Source: Neisseria montereyensis | Lineage (GTDB): Bacteria; Pseudomonadota; Gammaproteobacteria; Burkholderiales; Neisseriaceae | Length of the DNA: 64,000 nt | Assembly: GCF_024834045.1 (NCBI RefSeq) | Contig: NZ_JANUXW010000002.1 | Coordinates: forward strand, 1-64,000 | Direction of reading: 5' to 3' | In this document: piece after piece, positions 53,113 through 61,638 of the stretch | Layout of the letters: each line of letters starts with the position of its first letter | Numbering within the stretch: the first letter of the stretch is position 1 | The notes under the pieces: model-generated | Told to the model about the DNA's origin: nothing | The model's database searches: none | What the model saw: the letters and a program-made list of their open reading frames with translations, nothing else | Made by a program: the position numbers and the translations under genes

Positions 53113-53616
53113 TTAGCGGTTGCTTTTCAGCCCTGCCAAAACGGCAAACGGATTGGGTTTGTCTTGATTTGCTTTTTCCAGTGCCGCATTGTCGCAGTTT
53201 TCGTGGCGGGGTGAAAACGGCAATGCCATCAAGATTTGGTCTTCTACCAAAGTGCGCACATCCAGCTCTTTTTCAATCAACATCCCTTCCAACTCATCAT
53301 CGGAAAGCATGGCATCGTCAAGGCTTTTTTCATCGTCAAACAAAACGATACGGCTTGTTTCATTTAATTTGAACGGAAAGGGAAGCATGCAGCGCTGGCA
53401 AACCAGCGGTATTTCTTCTTTTATGCTCAAATCTAAAAACAAACGTTGTAAGTTATCGGTTCCGCCTTGCAGCGTAAACGATACTTCGGCCTGTTTGTCG
53501 GCAAAATATTCGTGCGACCAAACGCGTTCGTCCAGCTCGCTCAGCAAAAATCTGCCGTGCAGACTTTGCTTTTCGGTGGCGAAAGCAACGGGGTCAATCA
53601 AATTAAGGTCTGACAT
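53113..53616 (-). CDS. yceD: YceD family protein (DUF177), 23S rRNA accumulation
   Basis: The 167-residue product starts SDLNLIDPVAFATEKQSLHGRFLLSELDERVWS and contains the DUF177 pattern FLDLSIKEEIPLVCQRCMLPFPFKLNETSRIVL with two Cys, ending EKANQDKPNPFAVLAGLKSNR. The C-terminal NPFAVLAGLK is the family hallmark. YceD is linked to 23S rRNA accumulation. It is first in the yceD-rpmF unit and divergent from maf, as in E. coli and other Neisseria. Confidence 0.94.
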   Translation of the reverse strand: MSDLNLIDPVAFATEKQSLHGRFLLSELDERVWSHEYFADKQAEVSFTLQGGTDNLQRLFLDLSIKEEIPLVCQRCMLPFPFKLNETSRIVLFDDEKSLDDAMLSDDELEGMLIEKELDVRTLVEDQILMALPFSPRHENCDNAALEKANQDKPNPFAVLAGLKSNR

Positions 53617-53667
53617 AAACGGGGTATGATATAATTTTAACAGTTTAACGTCAATGTTTTTACATGT

Positions 53668-54258
53668 ATGAAAGCCACTTTGCCGCTTATTTTAGGTTCC
53701 AGTTCGGTATTCCGCCAAGCACAATTGCAACGGTTGGGTTTGCCTTTTCAGACGGCCTCCCCTGATTATGACGAAATCCCGCAATCCGGTGAAACCGCCG
53801 AACAAACCGCGCTACGCCTTGCCGTGGGCAAAGCACGCTCATTGGCGGCTAAATTCCCGCAGGCGCTTATTATCGGCGCCGACCAAGTGGCATGGTGCAA
53901 CGGGCGCCAACTCGGCAAACCGATGACCGTAGCCAATGCGCAACAAATGCTTGCCGAATTAAGCGGGCAACGGATTGAGTTTTATAGTGCCGTTTGCTTA
54001 TTGAATACGGTTTCAGACGGCCTGCAAACCCATGTGGATAAAACCGTTGTCACCATGCGCACGCTTACACCCGAACAAATCCGCCTGTATCTAGAGCGCG
54101 AGCCGGATGCCGTTTATTGTGCCGGTGCGGCAAAAAGCGAAGGATTAGGGGCGGCTTTATTAGAGCGGATTGACAGTAGCGATCCGAATGCCTTAATCGG
54201 CTTGCCGATTTTCAAACTGATTGATTTTTTAATGCTTGAGGGCGTTACGGTTTTGTAA
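53668..54258 (+). CDS. maf: Maf-family nucleotide pyrophosphatase (YceF-like)
   Basis: The 196-residue product begins LPLILGSSSVFRQAQLQRLGLPFQTASPDYDE and contains IIGADQVAW and the AAKSEGLGAALLERIDSSDPNALIGLP motif of Maf proteins, which hydrolyse non-canonical or modified nucleoside triphosphates (the YceF type prefers m7GTP). The start ATG 53668 lies 51 bp from the divergent yceD start. It is followed by an uptake-sequence hairpin and an RsmI-like gene. Confidence 0.94.
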   Translation: MKATLPLILGSSSVFRQAQLQRLGLPFQTASPDYDEIPQSGETAEQTALRLAVGKARSLAAKFPQALIIGADQVAWCNGRQLGKPMTVANAQQMLAELSGQRIEFYSAVCLLNTVSDGLQTHVDKTVVTMRTLTPEQIRLYLEREPDAVYCAGAAKSEGLGAALLERIDSSDPNALIGLPIFKLIDFLMLEGVTVL

Positions 54259-54277
54259 CTGCCATATTGAACACAAA

Positions 54278-54309
54278 GGCCGTCTGAAAGATAAGTTTTT
54301 CAGACGGCC
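54278..54309 (+). terminator. Uptake-sequence inverted-pair terminator after maf
   Basis: GGCCGTCTGAAA and TTTCAGACGGCC form a 12-bp stem with a short loop, 20 bp after the maf stop. Confidence 0.75.
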
Positions 54310-54344
54310 AATATAACTTTTCCTTATTTCATACGGATAATATT

Positions 54345-55055
54345 ATGCCGGCTATTCTTTATCTTATTCCTACTCCGCTTGGCACGCCCGATACGCCTTG
54401 TTTGTTGCCGCACGAGCAACAGCAGATTATCGGGCTGACGGATTTTGTGGTGGAAGCGGAAAAAACCGCCCGCGCCCATTTAAAGCATTTGGGTATAACC
54501 ACGCCGATTCGCGAGCTTAACCTGCAAACGCTCAACGAACATACTAATCCGAAAACCATTGTGGAGTTGCTCACACCTTTGAAAGAAGGGCGCAGTATGG
54601 GTATTCTCAGCGAAGCAGGTTGCCCTGCGGTGGCCGATCCGGGCGCAAACTTGGTGGCTTTGGCGCATCAACACGGGTTTGAAGTGCGGCCGCTTGTCGG
54701 TCCGTCTAGTTTGTTGCTGGCGTTAATGGCTTCGGGTGCAAACGGGCAGAGTTTTGCCTTTAAAGGCTACTTGCCGACCGATAAAGCCGAGCGTATCCAA
54801 GCCCTGAAAATGCTGGAACAGCATTCGCGACGGCAGAATGAAACCCAAATTTTTATCGAAACGCCGTATCGCAATGATGCTTTGTTGGCCGATGCCGTGG
54901 CAACGCTTTCCCCTGCGGTGCGCTTGTGTGTTGCCTGTGATTTAACCCTGCCGACACAAACCATTATCAGCAAAACCGTCGCCGATTGGCGCAAGCTGCC
55001 TACGTTGCCCAATTTGAAAAAAAGGCCGGCCATTTTTGTGGTGCATGCCGCTTGA
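54345..55055 (+). CDS. RsmI-like SAM-dependent methyltransferase (tetrapyrrole-methylase fold)
   Basis: The 236-residue product has the fold's signatures in weaker form: AILYLIPTPLGTPDTPCLLP, MGILSEAGCPAVADPGANLVALAHQHGFEVRPLVGPSSLLLALMASG and SFAFKGYLPTDKAERI with FIETPYRNDALL. It is shorter than RsmI (290 residues) and lacks its C-terminal domain and the CAEDTR motif. It is a paralogue of the true rsmI at 17857. The substrate is unknown. It lies between maf and tRNA-Pro on the same strand. Confidence 0.88.
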   Translation: MPAILYLIPTPLGTPDTPCLLPHEQQQIIGLTDFVVEAEKTARAHLKHLGITTPIRELNLQTLNEHTNPKTIVELLTPLKEGRSMGILSEAGCPAVADPGANLVALAHQHGFEVRPLVGPSSLLLALMASGANGQSFAFKGYLPTDKAERIQALKMLEQHSRRQNETQIFIETPYRNDALLADAVATLSPAVRLCVACDLTLPTQTIISKTVADWRKLPTLPNLKKRPAIFVVHAA

Positions 55056-55108
55056 TTTGCCGCTTGCCAAAGTAGGCGGCTTGCGCCTATAATACGCCAC
55101 TTAAATTT

Positions 55109-55185
<77 letters not shown>

Positions 55186-55192
55186 ATATATT

Positions 55193-55226
55193 CAGGCAGC
55201 TTTGGTTTACCAAGCTGCCTGTTTTG
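55193..55226 (+). terminator. Terminator of tRNA-Pro
   Basis: CAGGCAGCTTTGG (55193-55205) pairs with CCAAGCTGCCTG (55210-55221) with one bulge and is followed by TTTTG. Confidence 0.85.
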
Positions 55227-55494
55227 CATTTTCATTGCGGGTATATTTGAGAGTTAAATACTCAATTTCAGAAACGGTTTTTGAAACATGCGAAAAAAAT
55301 AAAAAAGAAAACGCTTGACCATACTGATAAAGCCATCCATACTGCATCGCTTGGTTAGTATTAATTTTAGGTTTCTGTTGTTCTCTGTGTTCCGTTTGAT
55401 ATTCTTGATAAGTATTTCATTTGTGTTTCCTTAGTTTTCAGTTCCCCGGCTTTAGTTCTGGCTATGTTTAATTTTTATTTAAAGGAAATATCTT
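55227..55494 (+). promoter_or_regulatory. Long upstream region of the cold-shock gene
   Basis: About 270 bp of AT-rich DNA without a gene, ending in AAAGGAAATAT before the start codon. Cold-shock mRNAs often have long structured leaders; the 5' end cannot be fixed from sequence alone. Confidence 0.4.
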
Positions 55495-55707
55495 ATGAGT
55501 ACCCAACAATTCGGTTCAGTAAAATGGTTTAACGAGAGCAAAGGTTTCGGTTTTATTACACCGGAAGCCGGTGGTAAAGATTTGTTTGTACACTTCTCTG
55601 CTATTGAATCAGATGGATTCCGTACTTTAGCTGAAAACCAACGTGTCAGCTACACTGCCGGTGATGGTCCTAAAGGCCCGCAAGCGTTGAATGTTAAAGC
55701 CGCCTAA
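55495..55707 (+). CDS. cspA: Cold-shock domain protein, CspA family
   Basis: The 70-residue product is one cold-shock domain with RNP1 KGFGFITPE and RNP2 DLFVHFSAI, and starts [16 protein letters not shown]. It binds single-stranded RNA/DNA and melts secondary structure at low temperature or during growth. The Shine-Dalgarno AAAGGAAA is well placed. A 25-codon frame follows after 2 bp and then a strong terminator. Confidence 0.97.
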   Translation: MSTQQFGSVKWFNESKGFGFITPEAGGKDLFVHFSAIESDGFRTLAENQRVSYTAGDGPKGPQALNVKAA

Positions 55708-55709
55708 GT

Positions 55710-55787
55710 ATGAGCGCATCACGCAGACGTACCCGTATATTCTATATGTTGCAAAAACTGAAAGAAGAAACCAACAAGCCTGTTTAG
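55710..55787 (+). CDS. Possible 25-residue basic peptide downstream of cspA
   Basis: ATG 55710 lies 2 bp after the cspA stop, and the frame reads MSASRRRTRIFYMLQKLKEE then TNKPV before TAG 55787; a terminator follows 22 bp later. Its position inside the cspA transcript and its basic composition make it plausible as a translated small protein. There is no clear Shine-Dalgarno, so translation would depend on re-initiation after cspA. Uncertain. Confidence 0.4.
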   Translation: MSASRRRTRIFYMLQKLKEETNKPV

Positions 55788-55809
55788 GTGAGGGTTGGAC
55801 AAGATAAGT

Positions 55810-55850
55810 AAACCGCCTGTTCGAGATAATCGGACAGGCGGTTTTGTTTT
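55810..55850 (+). terminator. Terminator of the cspA unit
   Basis: AAACCGCCTGTTCGA and TCGGACAGGCGGTTT form a 15-bp stem with one G-U pair and a 5-nt loop, followed by TGTTTT. Confidence 0.9.
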
Positions 55851-55880
55851 GTGTGCGGTATAAAAGAGCGTGGTGATAGA

Positions 55881-55975
55881 AAGATAAGTATCCGACCAAA
55901 CGCTCGGTATGGTGGAAATATTTCATCATTGGGATGATGTGCCCATGTCGGATTCGGAAGTCCGGCCTAGATGGG
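55881..55975. repeat. Small inverted-repeat element, degenerate copy 2
   Basis: This stretch matches the element at 38439-38509 piece by piece (AAGTATCCGACCAAACG; CCCATGTCGGAT; CCTAGATGGG; then GTTATTAAT.GATAAGGCCGTCTGAA) with substitutions and about 20 extra bp in its core. The inverted repeat is decayed. Confidence 0.7.
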
Positions 55976-55988
55976 TTATTAATTGATA

Positions 55989-56027
55989 AGGCCGTCTGAA
56001 AGATAATATTCAGACGGCCTTTTCTTT
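55989..56027. terminator. Uptake-sequence inverted pair
   Basis: AGGCCGTCTGAA (55989-56000) and TTCAGACGGCCT (56009-56020) followed by TTTC. It lies downstream of the convergent BCCT gene. Confidence 0.75.
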
Positions 56028-56074
56028 TATAGCAAGAAAGATAGATGGCTTTTTAGCCCATTATGTTTGAAACG

Positions 56075-57898
56075 TTATGACTGCGCTTCCGTATCACTGT
56101 CGCTGCTATGGCGCATTTCTTCATATTCTGCCTGTTGCGCCCATACCGAACCTTCCGGCGCTTGCGAGGTTTCACCGTGTTCCCACGGTGCATTGGAAGG
56201 TATTTCCTCGATATGGATGGTTTTCAGCGAATAATCGGGCTGGTAATACAAGTCATATTTAGCCGCTCTGATAACAGAAAGCATCATCATACTCATAATA
56301 ATCAGTAGCGGCGCACCGGCGAAAATAGAGGCCGTCTGAAGCGTATCCAAGCCGCCGATAAACATCAGTGTGGCCGGCATAAAGCATAAGGTAAACGCCC
56401 AAAATAAACGGTTCCAACGGTGGGGTTCGCCATCTACTTCGTTTTGCACCACGGAAGAAAGAATGTAGGAAATACTGTCAAACGTGGTTGCGGTAAAGAT
56501 AACGGCCAAAATGGTAAACACGGCAATGGCCAGTTTGGCAAAAGGCAGGGTGTTTAAAATAGCGAAAATAGTATCCGTCGCCCCTTTTTCGTTTAACACG
56601 GCCACTACATCCAAAGTATCTGATAATTGCAGATACAGGCCATAGTTACCTAATACGATAAAGAATACGGCACAACCCAGCGAACCGAAAAACAATGAAC
56701 CGATGGTCATTTGGCGGATGGTGCGGCCTTTGGAAATTTTGGCAATAAACAAGCCGATAGTGGGGGCGAATACCAGCCACCAAGCCCAATAGAAAATAGT
56801 CCAATCTTTTGGGAAGCCGGTATTTTTAAAGCCGTGTTGTTCAAACTGGCCGAATGCTTCCGTCCACGTCATCATAGTGAACATTTGTGTTAACGAGCGG
56901 CCGAGGCCTTCCAAGCCGGTATTCAAGATGAAAACGGTGGGGCCGGCGAGTAACACAAAAATTAAAAACGCAATAGCCATATAAAAGTTGATATTCGATA
57001 AGAATTGAATACCGCCTTTTAAGCCTTGATAGGCACTATATGCGAAAATCATGGTGGTAACCAGCAAAACGGCCAGCTGCATATAGAGGCTGTTGGGGGT
57101 GCCGAACAGTTCGTAAAGCCCGTGGGTAATCATCGGGGAAGCCAAACCGAGCGTGGTGGCGCCGCCGCCGATCATACCGAAAACGAAGAAGATATCGATC
57201 ATCCGCCCCCAGTTGCTTTTGGCAAATTTTTCACCGGTAAGCGGCATTAGGCTTTGGCTCACCTTTAATACGGGCGAATTACGAACGTGGGCAAAATAGG
57301 CAATGGCAATGGCCGGTACCAGATAAATCGCCCATGCAATCGGCCCCCAGTGGAACAGTCCGTAAGTGCTGGCCCAACGGATTGCCGCTCTAGAACCGGG
57401 TTCGAGAGCAAAAGGCGGGCCTTGATAATAATAAACCCACTCTAAAATACCCCAATAAAGAATACTGGCACCGATACCGCCGCAAAACATCATGGCAGCC
57501 CAAGAGCCGGTTTTAAATTCTATTTCATCTTCCGGTTTGCCTAGCTTGATGCTGCCGATATCTGAAAAAGAGATATATATCACGAAAATAAAGGCAAGCA
57601 CGCCGAATGCCAGGTAACCGACACCGAAATTATCGGTAACAAAGGTTTTCGTGGCGGCTACCCATTCCGCACCTTGTTCGGGAAAAGCAACCAGCGGCAG
57701 AGTGACAGCAAATAAAATGATTAATACGCCGAAAAAAGTAAATTTATCAATACGGGTATCCGGTGTATCTGAAACGCTGTGGGGCTGGAAGTTTTTATCG
57801 GCATCAAACATGCCCAAGTGGCGGTATGAGCGCCGGTTTTGGGCAGGTTTATAGCGGAAGCTGATTGTTTTTTTATCAGGTTGTTTTGGATTGGACAA
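56075..57898 (-). CDS. BCCT-family transporter (betaine/choline/carnitine)
   Basis: The 607-residue product has about twelve membrane segments and the BCCT aromatic-box region KDWTIFYWAWWLVFAPTIGLFIAKISKGRTIRQM, with GIGASILYWGILEWVYYY earlier, both diagnostic. Cytoplasmic N- and C-terminal tails are present; the C-terminal tail is acidic. It imports a quaternary-ammonium compound such as choline or glycine betaine coupled to Na+ or H+, for osmoprotection or as a precursor. The substrate cannot be told; no betAB genes are adjacent. Confidence 0.94.
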   Translation of the reverse strand: MSNPKQPDKKTISFRYKPAQNRRSYRHLGMFDADKNFQPHSVSDTPDTRIDKFTFFGVLIILFAVTLPLVAFPEQGAEWVAATKTFVTDNFGVGYLAFGVLAFIFVIYISFSDIGSIKLGKPEDEIEFKTGSWAAMMFCGGIGASILYWGILEWVYYYQGPPFALEPGSRAAIRWASTYGLFHWGPIAWAIYLVPAIAIAYFAHVRNSPVLKVSQSLMPLTGEKFAKSNWGRMIDIFFVFGMIGGGATTLGLASPMITHGLYELFGTPNSLYMQLAVLLVTTMIFAYSAYQGLKGGIQFLSNINFYMAIAFLIFVLLAGPTVFILNTGLEGLGRSLTQMFTMMTWTEAFGQFEQHGFKNTGFPKDWTIFYWAWWLVFAPTIGLFIAKISKGRTIRQMTIGSLFFGSLGCAVFFIVLGNYGLYLQLSDTLDVVAVLNEKGATDTIFAILNTLPFAKLAIAVFTILAVIFTATTFDSISYILSSVVQNEVDGEPHRWNRLFWAFTLCFMPATLMFIGGLDTLQTASIFAGAPLLIIMSMMMLSVIRAAKYDLYYQPDYSLKTIHIEEIPSNAPWEHGETSQAPEGSVWAQQAEYEEMRHSSDSDTEAQS

Positions 57899-58289
57899 AA
57901 TAAAACTCCTTGAATAAATTTTTTGTGTTTTATGAAATTTTTATTGTGTTTTGTCAGATAGTGTCAAATAAAAAAGTTAAATTGTAATTAAAAATAAACA
58001 TCGGGCATTATATCACAATTATATGCTTATGATTATTAACAAAAAATATTTTTATGACTCATGTAATGAAATTTATTTTCAGACGGCCTGAGTGTTTGGC
58101 CGGTTAACTTTGCTAGTCTATTTGGGCTTAGGCGGGGAAGCTTTATTATTTAAGTTAGGCATCGATAAGATATATAATTCCGGTCTTCAAAATATATTTG
58201 TTTTTTGAATATAAATCGGTTTGTATAGAAGTGACGGTAACGGCTCGTTTCGGTATATTCGGGCTAACAAAAATCAGAGAGCCAATACG
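57899..58289. other. AT-rich gap between divergent genes
   Basis: About 390 bp between the BCCT gene and the Nudix gene, with one uptake sequence near 58080 (TTTTCAGACGGCCTG). The promoters for both should be here; none assigned. No gene seen. Confidence 0.45.
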
Positions 58290-59090
58290 ATGGATGTTTC
58301 ACGACCTTTAGTTCGCGTGGTAGCGGGCGTGGTTTTAGATGTGCAAGGCCGTTATCTGCTTAGTTCGCGGCCGGAGGGCAAGCCCTATGCAGGCTATTGG
58401 GAATTTGCCGGCGGCAAGGTAGAAGCAGGGGAAACCGAATTTCAGGCCTTGCAACGCGAGTTTGAAGAAGAATTGGGCATTCACATACACCGCGCCCGCC
58501 CGTGGCTGACCAAAATCCATGATTACGAACACGCCCGCGTACATTTAAGGTTTTACCGTGTCGAAGCAGAGGATTGGTCGGGCGAGCTTCAGGCACGGGA
58601 AGGGCAGGCTTGGTCTTGGCAGCGGGCGGGTGATTTCGATGTATCACCGATGTTGCCTGCCAACGGTGCGCTATTGGCCGCATTAGCCGTACCGACTACA
58701 TTACAAGGCCGTCTGAAAACAGGGTTTTACGGTGAAAACAATATGGGCGAATACCGTGTTGTGCCGTTTGAATTGGCCGAGCCGCAGCATCAAAATGTTT
58801 TGATTAGCGAAGAAGCCTTGGCTAAACGCGGTAAAATGCCCGAAGCTAAAAGCGTGTGGGTGGTGATTTCCGATGCCGCCCAATGGCCGCGCGTTCAGGA
58901 TGCCGATGTGGTGGTTTGGCAGGTTGGGCATCAGGCCGCTGCCGAAGCCGTGTGTGCATTATTGGAAAAAGGCGTTGCCGTGCCGCTGGTGGTGTTGGCC
59001 GATAGCGGTTTGGTGCGGCAATATCAAAAACTATGGCTGGCAGCAGGTGCGCATGCCGTATTGATGGATGATGAAACGGAGGCCGTCTGA
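58290..59090 (+). CDS. Nudix hydrolase with an extra C-terminal domain (MutT-like)
   Basis: The start is set at ATG 58290 (MDVSRPLVRVVAGVVLDVQG); a longer in-frame start at 58221 is unlikely. The 266-residue product has an N-terminal MutT domain with a complete Nudix box GGKVEAGETEFQALQREFEEELGI, which cleans oxidised nucleotides. The C-terminal half (about residues 140-266: YRVVPFELAEPQHQNVLISEEALAKRGKMPEAKSVWVV...) resembles in outline the degenerate ThiE-like domain found fused to MutT in some proteobacteria; catalytic features are not recognisable. The stop overlaps an uptake sequence, and the next ATG follows directly. Confidence 0.88.
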   Translation: MDVSRPLVRVVAGVVLDVQGRYLLSSRPEGKPYAGYWEFAGGKVEAGETEFQALQREFEEELGIHIHRARPWLTKIHDYEHARVHLRFYRVEAEDWSGELQAREGQAWSWQRAGDFDVSPMLPANGALLAALAVPTTLQGRLKTGFYGENNMGEYRVVPFELAEPQHQNVLISEEALAKRGKMPEAKSVWVVISDAAQWPRVQDADVVVWQVGHQAAAEAVCALLEKGVAVPLVVLADSGLVRQYQKLWLAAGAHAVLMDDETEAV

Positions 59091-59534
59091 ATGGCTGTTA
59101 ACCTTGGTTCAAACAAACAAAAAATTTTGATTGCCGTTTTATTACTGCTTTTTGCCGCAGTGAAAGTCGGCGGGCTATTGTGGTGGAAAAACAGCCAACC
59201 CGATGTCCGTGTAATGGCAGAATCGGAGTGTAATGTTCAAAAAGGCTGCCATCTGCCAAATGGTGCAGATGTGGCGTTTATCGGGCAGGTTTCGATACAA
59301 ACCCCGTTTGATATTGTGATTCACAATGTGCCGTCTGAAACGCAAGAGGTTTATGTCAGTTTTTCCATGCGCGATATGGATATGGGCTTTAACCGCTATA
59401 AATTGGTGCGCCAAGAAGGTGGAAAATGGGCGGCCAACCAGATCCGCCTGCCGATATGCACGGAAGACCGCCATGATTATTTAGCCGATATTCATATCGG
59501 CGGGGAAGTGTTTCAGATGGTTGTGATGGCGTGA
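59091..59534 (+). CDS. Small membrane-anchored periplasmic protein, unknown function
   Basis: The 147-residue product begins with a membrane segment (KILIAVLLLLFAAVKVGGLLWW) and a polar domain of about 115 residues with three Cys (SECNVQKGCHL and LPICTED), which may form a disulfide. I do not recognise the family. The ATG lies directly after the Nudix stop (TGAATG), so the two genes are co-translated. A GC-rich palindrome of the pilin-array type lies 22 bp downstream. Confidence 0.75.
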   Translation: MAVNLGSNKQKILIAVLLLLFAAVKVGGLLWWKNSQPDVRVMAESECNVQKGCHLPNGADVAFIGQVSIQTPFDIVIHNVPSETQEVYVSFSMRDMDMGFNRYKLVRQEGGKWAANQIRLPICTEDRHDYLADIHIGGEVFQMVVMA

Positions 59535-59552
59535 GATACAGAAGCTAGTTTG

Positions 59553-59584
59553 TAGGGGCGGATTGTATATCCGCCCGTTTGTTT
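59553..59584. repeat. Solitary copy of the pilin-array palindrome
   Basis: A 21-bp palindrome beginning GGGCGGATTG and ending TATATCCGCCC at 59556-59576, followed by GTTTGTTT, is identical to palindrome B in units 1, 2 and 4 of the array at 62-63 kb. Confidence 0.88.
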
Positions 59585-59641
59585 AAATCCGGTTAATGTA
59601 ATAGATATGGTTGGGCATTCAATCTATATTGAAAATATGAT

Positions 59642-60382
59642 TTACCACGGATTCAAATCTACAATTCGATACCATTCCGGCTGCTTGTTGCTCAAAAGCA
59701 CAACCATGTCTTTTCCACTTGATTTTAAAGGCATAAAAGTATCTGCTAACGGGAATTCAACCGTTAATGCATCTATATTGGTTGCAGTATTAAATTTTTT
59801 TAGATTATTAATGGGCTGTTTTTTATTGAGAATATTTTCTTTTCCTATATCAAGAGGTTGATAGAATATTGGCGATTGGGCTATAGAATACATACCGCCG
59901 CTTAACCCTTCTTCAAATAACACTTGATTTTGTGTTTCAATACTTTGGCTGTCGGGCATAACCTTAACCCATTTCGGGCCGCTCCAAGGGGCGGTTTGAT
60001 ATTCGGGCAATGCTTTATCTATATTCCGATTATCAATTTCATTAATACGGATTAACTCGAACCGATCTTTATTAAACACAATCCAAGCGGGTCGGCCTTC
60101 GGCAATGCTGTAAAAACCATACGAAAAAGCGGCGAATTGAATAAATATAATAACGGTTAAATCAAATAATAATGTTTTTTTGCCTTCTTTATAAACCAAT
60201 AAAGAGAATAGAGGCCCGATTAATACATCAAGTGAGAGCATCATAAAGAAAATTTTGGCTAATCCCGCTGCCTTAAATAAAGGTGCCGGATACCACACTT
60301 GCGTTACCAATAAAGTGGTTAGAATGGCTAAAATAAAAGAAACAGCCAAATGGCTTAAAAAATAGCGAATACGTTTAGACAT
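59642..60382 (-). CDS. tfpZ: Type IV pilin accessory protein, TfpZ/TfpX-like
   Basis: The 246-residue product has about four N-terminal membrane segments (to about residue 110: LSHLAVSFILAILTTLLVTQVWY, IFFMMLSLDVLIGPLFSLLVY, LLFDLTVIIFIQFAAFSYGFYSI) then a periplasmic domain with SIAEGRPAWIVFNKDRFELI and SGPKWVKVM. This is the pattern of the TfpX/TfpZ/FimB family encoded next to major pilin genes, needed for assembly of their cognate pilin type. It lies 79 bp after the second pilin gene on the same strand. Confidence 0.9.
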   Translation of the reverse strand: MSKRIRYFLSHLAVSFILAILTTLLVTQVWYPAPLFKAAGLAKIFFMMLSLDVLIGPLFSLLVYKEGKKTLLFDLTVIIFIQFAAFSYGFYSIAEGRPAWIVFNKDRFELIRINEIDNRNIDKALPEYQTAPWSGPKWVKVMPDSQSIETQNQVLFEEGLSGGMYSIAQSPIFYQPLDIGKENILNKKQPINNLKKFNTATNIDALTVEFPLADTFMPLKSSGKDMVVLLSNKQPEWYRIVDLNPW

Positions 60383-60461
60383 AATTATTAATATAATGGT
60401 TTCTAATGTTAATCAATTATTTCATGCTAAATATTTGTATGAAACAGTGAAATTTCAGTAT

Positions 60462-60950
60462 TTAACGGCAGCTTGCCGGTAGATATAAGGCACGGATGCC
60501 ATTTATTTCAGGGGCGGAACATTTCCATGCCCGAATTTCTTTTGCCGTTGCGCGAATAAAGTCTGCTGATATTGCCGGTTTGGTCATATCGGCATCGGTG
60601 TAAGGGATTAATTCAATTTTATTTGAGGGGCCTAATTCAGGGATATTATGCAGTGTGGCCGTAATCTTGCCATTGCTATCGGTATCTACATTGAATGTAT
60701 ATGCTGTTGAAGCATTATTGCCGCAACTGAAGCCATTTTCAGCTTTTGGGGCCTCAACAAAGCCAGACATAGATGCCTCTGTAACCGCTTCACGGCAATT
60801 GGCCAAGGCCATAATGCCTTCCGCCACTTTAGAGCGGATAGTGTAGGTTTGGTATATTGGTAATGAGATGGCGGCCAGTATGCCTATAATGGCAACCACC
60901 ACCATAAGCTCGATTAAAGTAAACCCTCTATTATTAGTTTTATAATTCAC
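60462..60950 (-). CDS. Type IV major pilin, second copy (PilE/PilA-like)
   Basis: The 162-residue product starts at GTG 60950 after AGGGGG. The prepilin leader ends in NNRG, and the mature part starts [33 protein letters not shown] with the Glu at +5. The globular domain has four Cys with a C-terminal disulfide loop (WKCSAP...LPASCR). It would be processed by PilD and assembled into type IV pili. It differs clearly from the first pilin (61120-61638) in the globular part while the C-terminal loop is shared. It lies second in a pilin-pilin-tfpZ unit. Confidence 0.93.
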   Translation of the reverse strand: MNYKTNNRGFTLIELMVVVAIIGILAAISLPIYQTYTIRSKVAEGIMALANCREAVTEASMSGFVEAPKAENGFSCGNNASTAYTFNVDTDSNGKITATLHNIPELGPSNKIELIPYTDADMTKPAISADFIRATAKEIRAWKCSAPEINGIRALYLPASCR

Positions 60951-61069
60951 TTCAGCCCCCTTTTTTATAATTAATGGCTAGCTATTTAAATGATTTCAAA
61001 TAATATGGGATACTTTTCATTTTAGATAGCATGTTTGAATGTTATATATTGATTGCTATTTGATTATAT

Positions 61070-61095
61070 AAAACCCTGCTTTTGAGCAGGGTTTG
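61070..61095 (-). terminator. Terminator between the two pilin genes
   Basis: On the minus strand AAACCCTGCT and AGCAGGGTTT form a perfect 10-bp stem with a 4-nt loop followed by TTATATAA. It should reduce transcription into the second pilin gene. Confidence 0.88.
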
Positions 61096-61119
61096 TTTAT
61101 TTTAATGATAAATAATCAA

Positions 61120-61638
61120 TTAACGGCATGATGAAGGCAGATATTTAGCTTCAATACCATTAGAGGCACCAGTTTCACATTTCCAACCGCGAACACCGCC
61201 TTGAATGAGGGAGGCACGATTGTAGTTTGCAGCTGTCATTTTTGTTTTTAGTCCATCATCGGCATAAGGAACCAATTGTAAATTGGTTTTATTACCCAAT
61301 TGGCTAATATTTTGTGCTACTACGGTAATTGTGCCGTTATCTGCAGTATTAACAGATTTTACATATTGAGAATGAGCACCTGATGCGCCAGCGTTTCCTG
61401 TTCCGGCAACTGTTTCATCACACCCAAAACCATTTGCTGTTGCATTGCCGGCAAAACCGGTTTGAGAAGCTTCGGTAACGGCAGTACGGCATTGTGATGC
61501 AGCCAATACTACTTCAGATACTTTGGCGCGGGCAGTGTAATCTTGGTAAGCCGGCAGGGCGATGGCTGCCAAAATACCGATAATCGCTACCACGATCATC
61601 AACTCGATTAATGTAAAACCTTTTTGCATTGCTTTCAT
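61120..61638 (-). CDS. pilE: Type IV major pilin, first copy (PilE/PilA-like)
   Basis: The 172-residue product has a short prepilin leader MKAMQKG and a mature N-terminus [33 protein letters not shown] with Glu +5. The globular domain is Gly/Ala/Thr-rich in the middle, with four Cys including the C-terminal loop WKCETG...LPSSCR. GGAG 8 nt before ATG 61638 sets the start. A consensus sigma-54 promoter lies about 170 bp upstream. Type IV pili drive twitching, adhesion and DNA uptake. It is the first gene of the pilin-pilin-tfpZ group. Confidence 0.95.
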   Translation of the reverse strand: MKAMQKGFTLIELMIVVAIIGILAAIALPAYQDYTARAKVSEVVLAASQCRTAVTEASQTGFAGNATANGFGCDETVAGTGNAGASGAHSQYVKSVNTADNGTITVVAQNISQLGNKTNLQLVPYADDGLKTKMTAANYNRASLIQGGVRGWKCETGASNGIEAKYLPSSCR

